A DNA stretch of 64,000 nucleotides from positions 47,551,527 through 47,615,526 of the forward strand of contig NC_081553.1 of the NCBI RefSeq assembly GCF_963082655.1, written 5' to 3'. Under the pieces are notes generated by a model. It saw nothing but the letters and a program-made list of their open reading frames with translations, was not told the origin of the DNA and did not search any database. Each line of letters opens with the position of its first letter. Within the stretch, counting starts at the first letter, position 1. Source of the DNA: Stomoxys calcitrans (Eukaryota; Arthropoda; Insecta; Diptera; Muscidae). The position numbers were made by a program, and so were the translations under genes. Shown piece after piece: positions 1-12,179 of the stretch.

Positions 1-82
1 ATATGGGAGCTATATCAGGTTCTTCACCGATTTGAACCGTACCTGGCACAGTTGTTTGAAGTCGAAATAAAACACTATGTGC
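1..82 (-). repeat. CTR-C/A-type monomer fragment
   Basis: The first 80 bases match the monomer of the DINE-like tandem arrays (GGAGCTATATCAGGTT, CCGATTTGAACCGTAC, GGCACAGTTGTTTGAAGT). It is about half a monomer, cut by the window edge on the left and by a SINE remnant on the right, so the parent element cannot be described. Confidence 0.7.
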
Positions 83-87
83 AAACT

Positions 88-262
88 ATTGGGCTTAAAC
101 TCAATGATAAGGGACTTTTTTTTTATAGCCGAGTTCGAAAGGCGTGACTCAGTGCGACACCTCTTTGGGTAGAAATTTGCACATGACCATGCATAGCATG
201 GTACCTCGTAAATATCGCCAGTATTAAAAGGGGATAACCACCAATGTTCTCACCAGGATTCT
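88..262 (-). mobile_element. tRNA-derived SINE, copy 1 (truncated)
   Basis: This is a reverse-oriented copy of the SINE seen best at 19161-19471. It shares the body motifs CTCAATGATAAGGG, GCGACACCTCTTTGG and GGGGATAACCACC. It stops near the B-box region (GTTCTCACCAGGATTC), so the tRNA-like head is mostly missing. It abuts the G-rich repeat at 265. Confidence 0.75.
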
Positions 263-264
263 AC

Positions 265-850
265 ACTAAAATACCTTTTAGTTAAGCCCCATATTCCCAT
301 GGTCAGTAAATAAGTCCTGTTTGGGGGGTGTGTTTTGGGAAAGGGGTGGACCCCCATATACGTGGTCCCACATTTGGATATTAGATTCGTATTCTACTCG
401 CAAATACCTTTCATTTGAGTCCCATATTGCCATGGTCGGTAAATATGTCCGATTTAGGGGTGTTTTGGGGCTTAGGGTGGTCCCCCTAGCACTTGGTCCG
501 ACAATTGGATATCGGATACATTTTCTTATCCTAAATATCTTTCATTTGAGTCCCATATTGTCGTGATTGTTCTAAATATATGTTTGGTGGGTTTTAGGGT
601 GGGGCAGCCCCCCTAGGTACCTCATGAGAAATTTGGATACCAAATTTCTATTTTTAGGGTATTATGTGAATGCACACAATATTTCGCTTAAATCGCACCA
701 CCCATCTCCGAGATGTGGCGTTTCTGAAAATTAGGGTAAGGGGAGGGTCAGATATCAAAAAATGTAGTAATATTGTCATTATTGGTTTCAATTTCCCTTT
801 GGCGGGCTTTGGGGATTAGGCGGCCGCCATAGACATCTCGTCTTAAAAGA
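265..850 (-). repeat. G-rich (GR) interspersed repeat, about 131-bp internal period
   Basis: The motif TTTCATTTGAGTCCCATATT recurs at about 411 and 542, a spacing of 131 bp, with blocks of G (ggggtgttttgggg) between. It is the reverse complement of the arrays at 23590-25260, 37956-39440 and 54548-55725. It carries no coding signal. The class is unknown to me; it could be a Helitron-like or minisatellite-bearing non-autonomous element. Confidence 0.65.
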
Positions 851-891
851 GTATACAAAATTTCTGTTTTTGAATTATTATAAATAAACTA

Positions 892-1127
892 TTGGTTGCC
901 CAAAAAGTAATTGCAAATTTTTTAAAAAAAAGTAAATGCATTTTTCATAAAACTTAGAATGAACTTTAATCAAATATACTTTTTTTACACTTTTTTTCCA
1001 AAGCAAGCTAAAAGTAACAGCTGATAACTGACAGAAGAAAGAATGCAATTACAGAGTCACAAGCTGTAAAAAAATTTGTCAACACCGACTATATGAAAAA
1101 TCCGCAATTACTTTTTGGGCAAGTCAA
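892..1127 (-). mobile_element. mariner MITE (mellifera-like termini), copy 1
   Basis: Terminal inverted repeats read TTG(G)GTTGCCCAAAAAGTAA at both ends, and TA dinucleotides flank at 890-891 and 1128-1129. The interior is AT-rich and non-coding and is nearly identical to the copies at 21502 and 25608. The outer bases resemble those of mellifera-subfamily mariners (from memory), so this is probably an internally deleted mariner mobilised in trans. The left end lacks one G and the right end has AAGTCAA instead of AACCCAA. It sits at the broken 3' edge of LINE-P copy 1. Confidence 0.85.
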
Positions 1128-1129
1128 TA

Positions 1130-3122
1130 TCACATGGCCTGGGCTGATTGAAGCCACGGCAAATGTGTGCGGTGATGGCATGCAAAGCTGTTGTAGTGCT
1201 GTGCAGTCTTAGAAATCTATGTTGATGCTCGGCGAATAGAAATTCTCCTACGAGGCTCGGGAGGAGTAATGCCTCAAGCGTCTTTGCCATTGGTGAGAGA
1301 AGGGAGATCGGTCTGTACGATTCCGGCTTACTCGGGTCCTTTCCAGACTATAGTAGCGGGATCACAATGCCCATCTTCCAGACATCAGGTACTATAAGTG
1401 TGTTCAAAGACAGGTTGAGGACAGTAGTAAGGTACTCAACTCCAGGTAAATCCAGATTCTTCAACATCAATGTCCCAGATGATTTGGCGCCACGGATGAC
1501 ATTCGTAACTTCGCCCACGGTAAATTGTGATGGCTGTTCATCGGCTCGGAGACCACGAATACGGCGAATGGCTCTCCTCTTTGCCCGGTCTCTCTCGGGA
1601 TGCATAAAAAATTGACGGTTGAACAACCTGGCGCATCTCTTCAGATCGTCATCCCGTCTACCGGGGTTCGAGAGTGACTTAACAGTAGACCACAGTTTGC
1701 ATTCACCAGTGCCTAAGTTACATTACTCCAAGTGTTCCAGCCACAAATTCCGCTTATGTTCGTTGACGACCCTGTTTATTTCCAGATTCAGCTCGCTGAT
1801 TCTGGCGTTAGCGGGGTCCATACTACGATTCCCATCACGCTCGTCTGCTAGTACCACTGCTTGCGCCGGGAAATTGGGCCGCACTTGGGGTATTCGACCG
1901 GCTGGTATAAAGCGAGTGGCTGCTGCATTAATGATGTCTCGGAATTTTCTCTCTGCCGCTAGCACATCAGAGGTGAGTGGCAGTTCACTGAAGCGGCGAT
2001 TGGTATACTCTCTGAAGCCAGCCCAATTGGCCTTATTATGATTGATAAACGTCCGGCGCTCAGAGGTTATGAAGTCGGGTGGTGGGTCGATGGTGAAAAT
2101 TATGGGGAGGTGGTCTGACCCCAAAGAGATGACGGCTTGCCAAGATACGTCACTCTGGTGAGCTGCTGCACCTCCTCGTAATCCTAGTGGGGGCATCCTC
2201 ATTCACCGTGCAAAACGTTGAGCTTTCAATCTGCTCTGCCAAAGCTATGCCACGCTGGTCGTTACCTAGGGGAGAATGCCATGACGTGTGATGCGCATTA
2301 AAGTCCCCTAGAAACAGACGATAATGGCCAGATAGCAATCCACTTATGTCGGGGTTGTAAGCCTGGCCATTAATCGGGACACAGCTACCAACCGGCGGTA
2401 TGTACACGTTGGATAGCTCTATCTCGGCAGTTCCGGACCTGATTGCATTCCATGTAGGGGTCACTAGCGCCAGGCGCAGGCGAATGGTGTATTACGAAGG
2501 CCAGTCCCCCACCTCCATTCCTTGAGCGATCCTTACGTTGCACATTGTAGCCGTGACAACTGTGCAAGCTGCAGGTGTTGGTCAGCTTTGTCTCCTGGAT
2601 CGCTGCGACCAATATGATCTTCCGTCCACAATCTCATCGATCTTACCACGAAGTCCGTTGCAGTTTAACTGCAAAAACGATACACTTCACGGCACTGGCC
2701 TGGCAATATTTGGGCTGGGATGCTGCCGTTGCATAAATTTCCGTACGGGAGAGGTCAGGGGGTCACATAGTCCGACGGCGAGGACGCAGAAGGCGACGAC
2801 GACGACGCTTGTGACCCACTCCTGGCTATACTCCCGTAGTGAAGTGAGGCCAGAGCAAGATCGGAAATGTACCTACTCCATGCACCGGTTACACCTCACC
2901 GACACCCGACCGATGATGGAGGCGGTTCTGGCAAACCGAACAGAACCAGGGTCTGGGGTACTTTTCAATCGCGGCACTGACCAGAAGCGTGAGGAGAAGT
3001 CACTCCGGGATATGCCTCTTCCATGACGAAGAAAAGACGAACACGTACACTGAGGCAGCAGCCCATGCCGATGAGGATTTCATCGGGTCAATCCGGTGCG
3101 TACAACCAGCTGCCATGGGATT
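1130..3122 (-). pseudogene. LINE-P copy 1: zinc finger, EEP endonuclease and partial reverse transcriptase, degraded
   Basis: Reading the reverse strand, the order is: a PHD-like finger around 2780-2960 (cysteine pairs, then MEWVHFRSCSGL-type sequence in the better copy); an AP-type endonuclease (EEP) domain around 1990-2720 with QETKL, GDFNAHH and SDHLPI; a linker (ISELNLEIN); and the start of the reverse transcriptase (LIVPDVWKMGIVIPLL, TLEALLLPSLVGEF). Together these are typical of the second protein of I/Jockey-superfamily LINEs, which nick target DNA and copy their RNA onto it. Several stops and frame changes break the frame. The reverse transcriptase ends at ICRGFNQPRP, where a MITE abuts, so YADD and everything after it are missing. 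The 5' end lies within LINE-Q. Clade assignment is uncertain. Confidence 0.85.
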
Positions 3123-3385
3123 GGCAGCCTCTTTCTGTAGTAACGCCGGAAATATTCCATCAGGTCTGGGTGACTTAAATGGTTTGAAGCTCCTCAAGGA
3201 TTCCTTCACCATAAATTCCGTAATTATAAACCTTCGATCAACGTCATTATGCCAAGATTCCAGTGTCTCCGTGAGTCCCTTCGTATCCTGTGGAAAATGG
3301 GTTTTCAGCAAAGGCCTCAACATGTCCTCCGTTGTCTCTGCTCTCACTCCCATGTCATCTACCAAAGTTTCAGTTTGGACGTGGG
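3123..3385 (-). pseudogene. LINE-Q reverse transcriptase fragment
   Basis: The reverse strand encodes a stretch ending in FKPFKSPRPDGIFPALLQ, matching the early reverse transcriptase block (KSPGPDG in intact elements) of Jockey/I-type LINEs. The upstream part (LRPLLKTHFPQD, TLESWHNDVDRRFI) fits the linker before that block. Coding stops where LINE-P begins, at about 3122, so LINE-P appears to have inserted into LINE-Q. The rest of LINE-Q is not found beyond LINE-P. Only about 85 residues survive. Confidence 0.75.
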
Positions 3386-3390
3386 TTTTT

Positions 3391-3750
3391 GAGAAAATTG
3401 GTTAACAAATGACCATTTCATTGCAGTATTACTGCAAATCGGACGAACATATATATGGGAGCTATATCCAAATCTGAACAGATTTTTTCCAATTTCAATA
3501 GACTTCGTCTCTAGGGCGAAAAACATGCCCATGAAAACGATCGGATGAAAATCGCGACCTGTAGTTTGTACACAAGTTAATATGGACGGACAGACAGACA
3601 GACAGACGAACATCATCGAATCAGAAAGTGATTCTGAGTCGATCGGTATACTTATCAATGGGTCTATCTCTCTTCCTTTTGAGTGTTACAAACTAATTCA
3701 CTAAGTTACAATATAATACCCTGCACCACAGTAGTAGTGTAGGGTATAAA
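3391..3750 (-). mobile_element. CTR-D element, 5' part
   Basis: In sense (reverse) orientation it opens with the hairpin ATACCCTACACTACTACTG pairing with GTGGTGCAGGGTAT, followed by the conserved block containing GATCGACTCAGAATCACTTT and GTCTGTCTGTCTGTCCGTCC, then one monomer-like unit (GGAGCTATATCCAAATCTGA). It is truncated before any 3' stem-loop. Layout follows DINE-1. Confidence 0.75.
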
Positions 3751-4859
3751 TATGGAAATTTATAGGAAACTGAAACCAAAATCAAAACATTTGTCTTAAA
3801 CCCAAAAACGTAAGACCTACAATCATGGTATCATTATTTCATTATGTGCGCAAAGGCAAACATTTGAAATTAAGAAAAATCCCCAGAAGACTAAAATCAT
3901 CATCATTCTCGCCGTCATCATCATCAGTCTAAGCATACAGCATGACAACCAACAACAAAAAAGGCAACAAAACAAACAAACCCAAAAAAAGGCAACAATC
4001 ATTTCAAAAAATGGTGGCTCAAACACCACCCCAACAAAGGCAACAATCATATTTTTCATAACTTTGCAATGCGACGGTGGCGAATACAATTTGGGCTCCC
4101 AAGAGAATTGCAAACCGGAAAAGGAAATACAAGCGCTGTAGTCATTTCTGGCTCGACCATTTATGAAATATTAAAGTTAAGTGGATGAAGAGAGGACGAG
4201 GACTGTTATAAGTTATGAGAGTTTCTATGGATGCTGTGGTGGTATGAAATATTGCAAGGGGGAGGTGGGCAGAGGGACAAGGCGGAGCTCTTGGCATAAA
4301 ATGCAAGGAAGTATATTAACCGCAATCGTAAAAATAACAATCATAATATAATAACCACAAATATTGTGTTTTTAATAATGAAAGCCACCACACACACACA
4401 CGCACACACACACACACAATGGGAGATATCCTCCATGAGCAATTGCCTTGGTATTTCTTTGTATGGTGGTGCTGGTGTTTGGCTAATGGAGCAACAACAG
4501 GGCAACAGCACCCTTATGCGAGTGTTGTGAGTCTGAATGGCTGGTCCATATGTCCCCCTTTTTGGAAGGAGTCGCTTGTTTTCATTAGCCGGTAACAAAA
4601 CAACCCTTGGCTCGAACATTCCTACCAAGGGGGTTTTTCGGACATGTGCTGGTCTGTGCCCACCACAGGCTTAACAAAACATATTTGTTAAATTACAACG
4701 ATAATAAACGATGACGAGTGGCTAAATAACTTTTTGCCACATTTTTAATTTCGGGCTATCAAAACAAATGATTTATGGCTTGCGGGTAACGAAACGGCAG
4801 GCAGAGATTTTTCGGTTTGGATAATTTAAAGAAAATTAAAGTTTTTCAAAATTGTATGA
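3751..4859. other. unique AT-rich island without recognisable gene
   Basis: No homology to the repeats of the window and no convincing exon. It contains A-rich stretches (caacaaaaaaggcaacaaaac), an ATC-rich patch near 3895-3930 and a CA microsatellite. It most likely represents ancestral intron or intergenic DNA. Confidence 0.5.
4388..4418. repeat. (CA)n microsatellite
   Basis: About 15 CA units with one CG interruption. Confidence 0.95.
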
Positions 4860-6793
4860 ACAAGTAAAAAGGCGTTAAGTTCGGCCGGGCCGAACTTTGG
4901 ATACCCACCACCTCGGGAATATACGTAAACTACCTTTCATCAAAATCCGGTGAAAATTGTATACCTTTTGTCCCATAGCAGTTATATCAAAATATGTTCC
5001 AATTTTGACCAAATACTTATAAGTACAAGTCATTGTTCAATTATGTATAACAAAATATTGGTCTTTTTAGTAGCTTTATCTAAAAGTAAACCGATCTGAA
5101 CTACATACGACACGGATTTCGAAAAGCCTAACATAACTCACTGTGTCAAATTTCAGTGAAATCGGATTATAAATGCGCCTTTATGTATGGACCCAAAACC
5201 TTATATCGAGAGATCGGTCTATATGGCAGCTATATTCAAATTTGGACCGATCTGGGCCATATTGCAAAAGGAAGTCGAAGAGCTTAACCTAACTCACTGT
5301 CCTGAATTTCGGCGACACCGGACAATAAATGCACCTTTTATGGGCCCAAAACCTTAAATAGAGAGATCGGTCTATATGGCAGCTATATCCAAATCTGGAC
5401 CGATCTGAGCCAAATTGAAGAAGAATGTCGAAGGGCCTAACATAACTCACTGTCCCAAATTTCAGCAGAATCGGATAATAAATGTGGCTTTTATGGGCCT
5501 AAGGCCCTAAATCGGAGAATCGGTCTATATGGCAGCTATATCCAAATCTTAACCGATCTGAACCAAATTGACGAAGGATGTTGAGGGCTTAACGCAACTC
5601 ACTGTCCCGAATTTCAGCAAAATCGGATAATAAATGTGGCTTTTATGGGCCTAAGGCCCTAAATCGGAGAACCGGTCTATATGGCAGCTATATCCAAATC
5701 TTAACCGATCTGAACCAAATTGACGAAGGATGTTGAGGGGCTTAACGCAACTCACTGTCCCAAATTTCAGCAAAATCGGATAATAATGGTGGCTTTTATG
5801 GGCCTAAGACCCTAAATCGGAGGATCGGTCTATATGGCAGCTATATCCAAATCTGGACCGATCTGAGCGAAATTGACAAAGGATGTCGAAGGGCCTAACA
5901 CAACTCATTGTCCCAAATTTCAGCAAAATCGGATAATAAATGTGGCTTTTATGGGCCTAAGACCCTAAATCGGAGGATCGGTCTATATGGCAGCTATATC
6001 CAAATCTGGACCGATCTGAACCAAATTGACGAAGGATGTTGAGGGGCTTAACGCAACTCACTGTCCCGAATTTCATCAAAATCGGATAATAAAAGTGGCT
6101 TTTATGGGCCTAAGACCCTAAATCGGAGGATCGGTCTATATGGCAGCTATATCCAAATCTAGACCGATCTGGTCCAAATTGACGAAGGATGTCCAGGGGC
6201 CTAACACAATTTACTGTCCCAAATTTCATCAAAATCGGATAATAAATGTGGCTTTTATGGGCCTAAGACCCTAAAACGGCGGATCGGTCTATATGGGGGC
6301 TATATCCAAATCTGGACCGATCTGGTCCAAATTGACGAAGGATATCCAGGGGCCTAACACAACTCACTGTCCCGAATTTCAGCAAAATCGGATAATAAAT
6401 GTGGCTTTTATGGGCCTAAGACCCTAAATCGGAGGATCGGTCTATATGGCAGCTATATCCAAAACTGAACCGATCTGCACCAAATTAATGAGGGATATCA
6501 AAGGGCCTAACACAATTTACTGTCCCAAATTTCAGCAAAATCGGATAATAAATGTGGCTTTTATGGGCCTAAGTCCCTAAATCGGCGGATCGGTCTATAT
6601 GGGGGCTATATGAAGATACAGGCCGATATTGCCCATTTTCGAACTTAACCTGCTTATGGACAAAAAAAATAACCTGTGCATAATGTCAGCTCAATATCTC
6701 TATTTTTATATAAGGTCGGAAATGGATATTTCGATGTGTTGCAAACGGAATGACAAAATGAATATACCCCCATCCTTCAGTGGTGGGTATAAA
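4860..6793 (-). mobile_element. CTR-B element, near full length, about nine 153-bp monomers
   Basis: The plus strand opens with the 3' end in reverse: AAGTAAAAAGGCGTTAAG, the palindrome TTCGGCCGGGCCGAA, then GGATACCCACCACC. It closes with the 5' hairpin AATATACCCCCATCC..TCAGTGGTGGGTATAA. Between about 5200 and 6620 lie some nine monomers; the phrase GATCGGTCTATATGG recurs at 5823, 5976 and 6129, exactly 153 bp apart. The block that usually carries the CATGTCCGTCC motif is deleted: sequence passes from the Atc-rich (TCTCTATTTTTATA) stretch straight to GGTCGGAAATGG. Adjacent monomers near 5515 and 5668 are almost identical, which indicates recent local duplication. Confidence 0.85.
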
Positions 6794-7596
6794 AATGCTT
6801 GCCAAATTTGTTTTCCTGTAGATATTTTTCACAAAAAATTTCTTTGGAACTAAGATTTTTAGCTCCTTTTTCGAATCGCAATTTGAATTTGATTAGGGCG
6901 TAATTTATAAACTGCAGACCGGTGTACACATGTCCTTGGCTACTTTCATATAGCGGTGATTTTTTGCCCCCCAGGGCACATTATGAACATTTCAACCCAT
7001 TTAAAAAAATTTGTTCATTCACCCAGACCTTTGGGCGTTTTAACAAAAAGTGAAAAATCATTGGCAAACACCATAACACATTGTTGAAAATCAGAAAACT
7101 CGTTTAAACGAACACAAAAAAAAAACGGAATATGCCTTAAGGGTGGAGTTAAATGGTGGTTAATTTTCTACGCGTTTAAATATGCGAACGAACATTTATT
7201 ACCATTTTTTGTAATGCCCTTCGCTTGATTTCCTGCCGTTTGCCGCTCTAATTGTTGTCGTCGTCAATAATGTTGGCATTTGTTGTTAGGCAATGGAAAA
7301 AACTTACAGAGGTTTGTTATGTAAATATTGAGTGAAAGGTATCATCAACTATTGTTGGTGTTGATCAAAAACATTGTTGATTATCAAGGGTATACGATGT
7401 GGTGTAGATCTATACAATGTTTGAAGAACTATGGAGTTTTGTAATTGGACTTTAATAAGTCAACAGTGAGGATAAGACATATGTGCAAAAGTAAAATGAT
7501 GTCTTGTTTAGCATTTTTAAAAGGTACGACAAAGCACGAAAGGCATTGGTCGCTACTGTGCCATCACAATGAACTTCCAATTGTCTAAGTTTGTCC
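6794..7596. other. unique AT-rich island
   Basis: I see no repeat membership and no supported gene. It has a short poly-A run near 7119 and scattered TTG repeats around 7250-7300. Confidence 0.45.
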
Positions 7597-7930
7597 ATAA
7601 TGGATGATCGAGAGACTGGTTTACATGGGAGCTATATAAGGTTATAGACTTCAAATCGGGCGATCGGTTTATATGGGAGCCATATCCGGTTATAGATCGA
7701 TTCGGACCGCACTTATCACAGTTATTGAACGTCATAACAGAACACAAAATGCAAAATTTCAGCTCCATCGGACAAACATTTCGGGTTCCACGGGCTCAAG
7801 CCGTAAAATCGGAAGATCGGTTTATATAGGAGCTATTTATATCAGTTGTTGGAAGTCATAACGGAACACAACATGCAAAATTTCAGCTCAATCGAACAAA
7901 AAATACGGCTTCCAGGGGCTCAAGAGTGAT
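7597..7930 (-). mobile_element. CTR-C fragment, about two monomers
   Basis: Contains GATCGAGAGACTGGTTTACA, then two copies of GGGAGC(T/C)ATAT..GGTTATAGA and CAAAATTTCAGCTC. These match the 3'-side monomers of the CTR-C elements at 31498 and 45511. Neither terminus is present. Confidence 0.7.
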
Positions 7931-7934
7931 ATCG

Positions 7935-9783
7935 TTATTGTTGAATGATATCCAAGAATCATTCGCCACAATCTGGTGAAAATTGCATAATTTATGCACC
8001 CAAATTCGGCACGGACATCGAGTGGTCTAATAAATAAAAGTCACTGTTGAATTTTGTATTTCAAATTTCAACAAAATCGGGTAATAAATAAAGCTTTTAT
8101 GAGCTTTAGACCCTTAACCGGTACATCGGTCTATATGACAGCTATATCTAAATACAATCCGATCTTTACCATATTTGGGTCGGAGGGCATGTGGCCTAAA
8201 AGTACTCACTGTTTCAAAAAATAAAGCTTTTATGAACTTCAGACCCTTTATCGGCAGATCGGTCTGTATGAAAGCTATATCTAAATATTGTCCGATACAA
8301 ACCATATTTGGGACAGACGTCGGGAGACCTCAAACTACCCACTGTTTCAAATTTCAACGAAATCGGGTAATAAATAGAGCTTTTATGGGCTTCAGACCCT
8401 TTATCGGCAGATCAGTCTATATGGCAGCTATATCTAAATATAGTCCGATCTGATCTATATTTAGGTTCGCAGTTGAGAGGCCTGAAACTACTCACTGTTT
8501 CAAATTTCAGCGAAATCGGTTAAAACATAAAACTTTTATGGGCTTCCGACCCATAATCGGGAGATCGGTCTATATGAAAGCTATATCTAAATATAGTCCG
8601 ATCTGAACTATACTTAAACCGGTTTTCGGGAGGCTTATATAACCTACTGTTTCAAATTTCAGCGAAATCGGGTAATAAGTAAATCTTTTATGGGCTTCAG
8701 ACCCTTTATCGGCAGATCAGTCTGTATGGCAGCTATATCTGAATATGGACCGATCTGAACCATATTTGGGTCAGATGTCGGGAGGCTTAAAATAACCCAT
8801 TGTTTTAAATTTCAGCGAAATCGGCTAAAAAATAAAACTTTTATGGGCTCCAGACCCTTTATTGGCAGATCGGTATATATGACAGCTATATCTAAATACA
8901 ATTCAATCTTTACCATATTTGGGTCGGATGGCATGTGGCCTAAAACTACTCAATATTTCAAATTTCAAAGAAATCGGGTAATAAATAGAGCTTTTATGGC
9001 CTTCAGACCCTTTATCGGGGGATCGGTCTACATGACAGCTGTATCTAAATACAGTCCGATCATCCATATTTAAATCAGATGTCGGGAGGCTGAAAATAAC
9101 CCCCAGTTGTAAATTTCAGCGAAATCGGGTAATAAATAAAGCTTTTATGGGCTTCAGACCCTTTATCGGCAGATCGGTCTATATAGCAGCTATATCTAAA
9201 TATAGTCCGATCTGAACCATATTTGGGTCCTATGTTAGAAGGCCTAAAACTACTCACTGTTTCAAAATTCAGCAAAATCGGATGAAAAATAAAGTTTCTA
9301 TGGGCATTAGACCCTTTATCTGAGATCGGTCTATAAGACAGCTATATCTAAATATGGACCGATCTAATCCATTTTTAGGTCAGTTGTCGGGATGCTTAAA
9401 ACAACTCACTGTTTCAAATTTAAGCAAAATCGGATGAAAAATAAAGTTTTTATTTGCATTAGACCCTTTTTCGGAAAATCGGTCTATATAGCAGCTACAT
9501 CCAAATATGGGCCGATTTGGTCCGTTCAAGAATTTAACCAGCGTACATCAAAAAGACATATCTATGCCAAGTTTCAACTCAATATTTCAGTTTTTGAAGC
9601 CTGTAGAGTGATTAAAACAGACGGACGGACAAACGGAAAGACACATGGACATCGTTAAATCGTCTTAGAATTTTACGACGGTCCGAAATATATGTACTTT
9701 GTAGGGTTGGAAATTGACATTTCGATGTGTTGCAAACGGAATGACTAAATGAATATACCCCCTATCCTACGGTGGTGGGTATA
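7935..9783 (-). mobile_element. CTR-B variant element, about nine monomers
   Basis: Monomers carry GGGTAATAAATAGAGCTTTT and CTTCAGACCCTTTATCGG, a subfamily distinct from the element at 4860. GATC(G/A)GTCT-type anchors fall at 8257, 8410, 8563, 8715 and 8868, with spacings of 153, 153, 152 and 153 bp. The 5' end (at the right) is intact: ACGGACGGACAAACGG, ATTTCGATGTGTTGCAAACG and the hairpin ATATACCCCCTATCC..ACGGTGGTGGGTATAA. The 3' stem-loop end is not recognisable near 7935, so it is probably 3'-truncated. Confidence 0.8.
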
Positions 9784-9787
9784 ACAA

Positions 9788-10612
9788 AATAAGGAAAAGC
9801 AAAAGTCGGGCGGTGCCATACCCTAACCTACCCTACACCTACCCTATAGATACAAAGTGGGAGATATATCTAATTCTGAAGTAATTTTAATGGACCTTTG
9901 CGGATGTCTTCGGATGGGCTAATAAACAATAAAACTCGAGCAAATATGTTCAAACTGTAGTACATACAAATGAAAATGTTATTGCAAATTAGCCAAAATC
10001 TGACGAACATATATATGGGAGCTCCATCTAAATCTGAACCGATTTAGACCAAACTTCTTAGATAGATATTGTGTTAGGCATCGAGGAAAAATTTGTGCAC
10101 AATTTTGGCAATATGGGCCAATAATGCGCTTGCAATAACCCTAGAAGTGAAAATCGGGAGAAATACATATATGGCAGCTTTATATAAATCTGAACCGATT
10201 TCTATGAAATTCACCAGAAATATTGAAAGACATAAGAAAATCCTTCCTGCCAAATTCCGAGAGAATCGGTTAACAAATGACCATTCAATTGCATTATTAC
10301 TGCAAATCGGATGAAAATATGTATGGGAGCTATATCTAAATCTGATCCGATTTCTAGCAAACTTCTCAGATATTGTGGTAGTTGTCGAGGAAGGCATTGT
10401 ACAAAGTTTTGGGAAGATTGGCCAATAAATGCGCTTGCAATGGTTCTAGGAGTGAAAATCGGGCGATATATATATATATGAGAGATATATCTAAATCTGA
10501 ACAGATTTCTATGAAATTCAGTAATGTCGAGAGTAATAAAAAAATCCTTCTTGCCAACTTTCGAGAGAATCGGTTAACAAATGGCCACTTTATTGCATTA
10601 TTACTGCAAATC
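9788..10612 (-). mobile_element. CTR-D element, 3' part with several monomers
   Basis: The left edge carries the CTR-D 3' terminus in reverse: AAGGAAAAGCAAAAGTCGGG, CGGTGCCATACCC. Monomers contain GAGAGAATCGGTTAACAAAT, GGGAGCTATATCTAAATCTG and TTCTATGAAATTCACC. The 5' hairpin is missing; a CTR-A element starts directly at 10613. Confidence 0.75.
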
Positions 10613-11398
10613 TAGGTATTACTGCTGAGTATGGTTTAAATCGGTACATAACCTTGTATAGCTGCCATATAAACCGATCTTGGGTCTTGACTTCTTGAGG
10701 CTCTAGAGGACGCAATTCCCGTCCGATTTGACTGAAATTTTGCACGCGGTGTTTTGTTGTCACTTCCAGTAACTGTGCTAAGCATGGTTTAGATCGGTTC
10801 ATAACCTGATATAGCTGTCATATAAACCGATCTGGTATCTTGAGTTCTTCAGCTTTTAGAGGGCGCAATTCTTATTCGATTTGGCTGTAATTTTGCATGA
10901 GATGTTTTGTTATGACTTCCAACAACTGCGCTTAGAATGACGCAAATCGGTAAATAAACTGGTATAGCTGTCATATAAACCGATCTTGGGTCTTGACTTC
11001 TTGAGCCTCTAGACAGCGCAATTCTCATCCGATTTGGCAGAAATTTTGTACAACGACTTCTCCCATGACCTTCAACATACGTGTCTAATATCTGAATCGA
11101 TCCATAGCTTGATACAGCTCCCATATAAACCGATCTCCCGATTTTGCCCCTACAAGGCTCAATCTTATCCGAATGGACTGAAAAATTACACAATGATTTC
11201 AGCAATGTTCAGCATTCAATTCATTTATGGTCCAAATCGGAGTGCAACTTGATATAGGTCCAATAGCAAAACAGTTCTTATTCAATATTCTTTGTTTGCC
11301 TATAAAGAGATACCACGCAAAGAACTCGATAAATGCGATCCATGGTAGAGGGTACATAAGATTCGGCCCGGCCAAACTTAGCACGCTTTTATTTGTTT
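10613..11398 (+). mobile_element. CTR-A element, 5'-truncated
   Basis: About three monomers (CTGCCATATAAACCGATCTT, TTGACTTCTTGAGCCTCTAG) lead into an intact 3' end: ATCCATGGTAGAGGGTACAT, stem-loop TTCGGCCCGGCCAAA and CACGCTTTTATTTG. One base mismatch weakens the stem. The 5' hairpin and the CATGTCCGTCC block are absent. Confidence 0.8.
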
Positions 11399-11400
11399 CA

Positions 11401-12178
11401 GTGTAAAAGCGCATTAAATTCGGCCGTACATTTATTACCAAATCAGGTAATCAATGCACCGTTCATTTGATTAAGGCCCTATTCGGATTATCGATCTTTA
11501 CGAAAGCTATATCTAAATATGGTCCGATAATATTTGGGTTGGATGTCGGGAGTTTTAAAGCAGCTCACTATATAAAATTTTAGCTATACCGGCGAATAAA
11601 TGCGCCTTTTATGGTCTTCAGGCCCTTAAGCTGAAAATTGGTCTCTATGACACCTATATCTAAATATAGTCCGATCTGGACCATATTCGGGACAGATGTT
11701 GGGAGTTTTAATACAACCCACTGTTCCAAATCTACGCAAAGTCGGGTAATAAATGCGTCTGTTATAGGCCTAAGACCCAGAATCGGCAGATCAGTTATAT
11801 CCAAAATATATACCGATCTGGACCATTTTTGTACGGATATCGGTGGGCCTAATAAACCTGACTACGCCAAATTTCAGCGAAATCGGGTAATAAATGCGCC
11901 TGTTATAGGCTTAAGACCTTAAATCGACATATAGGTCTATATGGCAGCTATACGTAAATATGGTCCGATATACACCATATTCGGGTCGGTTGTCGAGGCT
12001 CCTAATGCAAATCACTGCTTCAAATTTCAGCAAAATCGGAGAAAAAATGCACTTTTTGTGGTCTTTAGACCCCAAAGGTGAAGATCGGTCTATCTAAATA
12101 TATAGCCCCATCGATCTAAATATATAGCCCCATCTGGACTATATTCGGGACAGATGTCAGGAGTCTTGACACTGTTCC
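11401..12178 (-). mobile_element. CTR-B variant element, 5'-truncated
   Basis: Begins with a degenerate 3' end (AAGCGCATTAAATTCGGCCG) and continues through about four monomers of the 7935 subfamily (GATGTTGGGAGTTTTAATAC, CGGGTAATAAATGCGCCT). It fades near 12178 without a 5' hairpin. A short direct repeat (CCCCATCGATCTAAATATAT) near 12100 is a local slip duplication. Confidence 0.7.
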
Positions 12179-12179
12179 A

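Noticed and set aside
3580..3612. CAGA repeats suggesting a microsatellite locus
   Set aside because: They are part of the conserved GTCTGTCCGTCC block of the CTR elements, present in nearly every copy.
4860..6793. Regular repeats that could suggest a CRISPR array
   Set aside because: Monomers are contiguous 153-bp units with no unique spacers, and the setting is eukaryotic.
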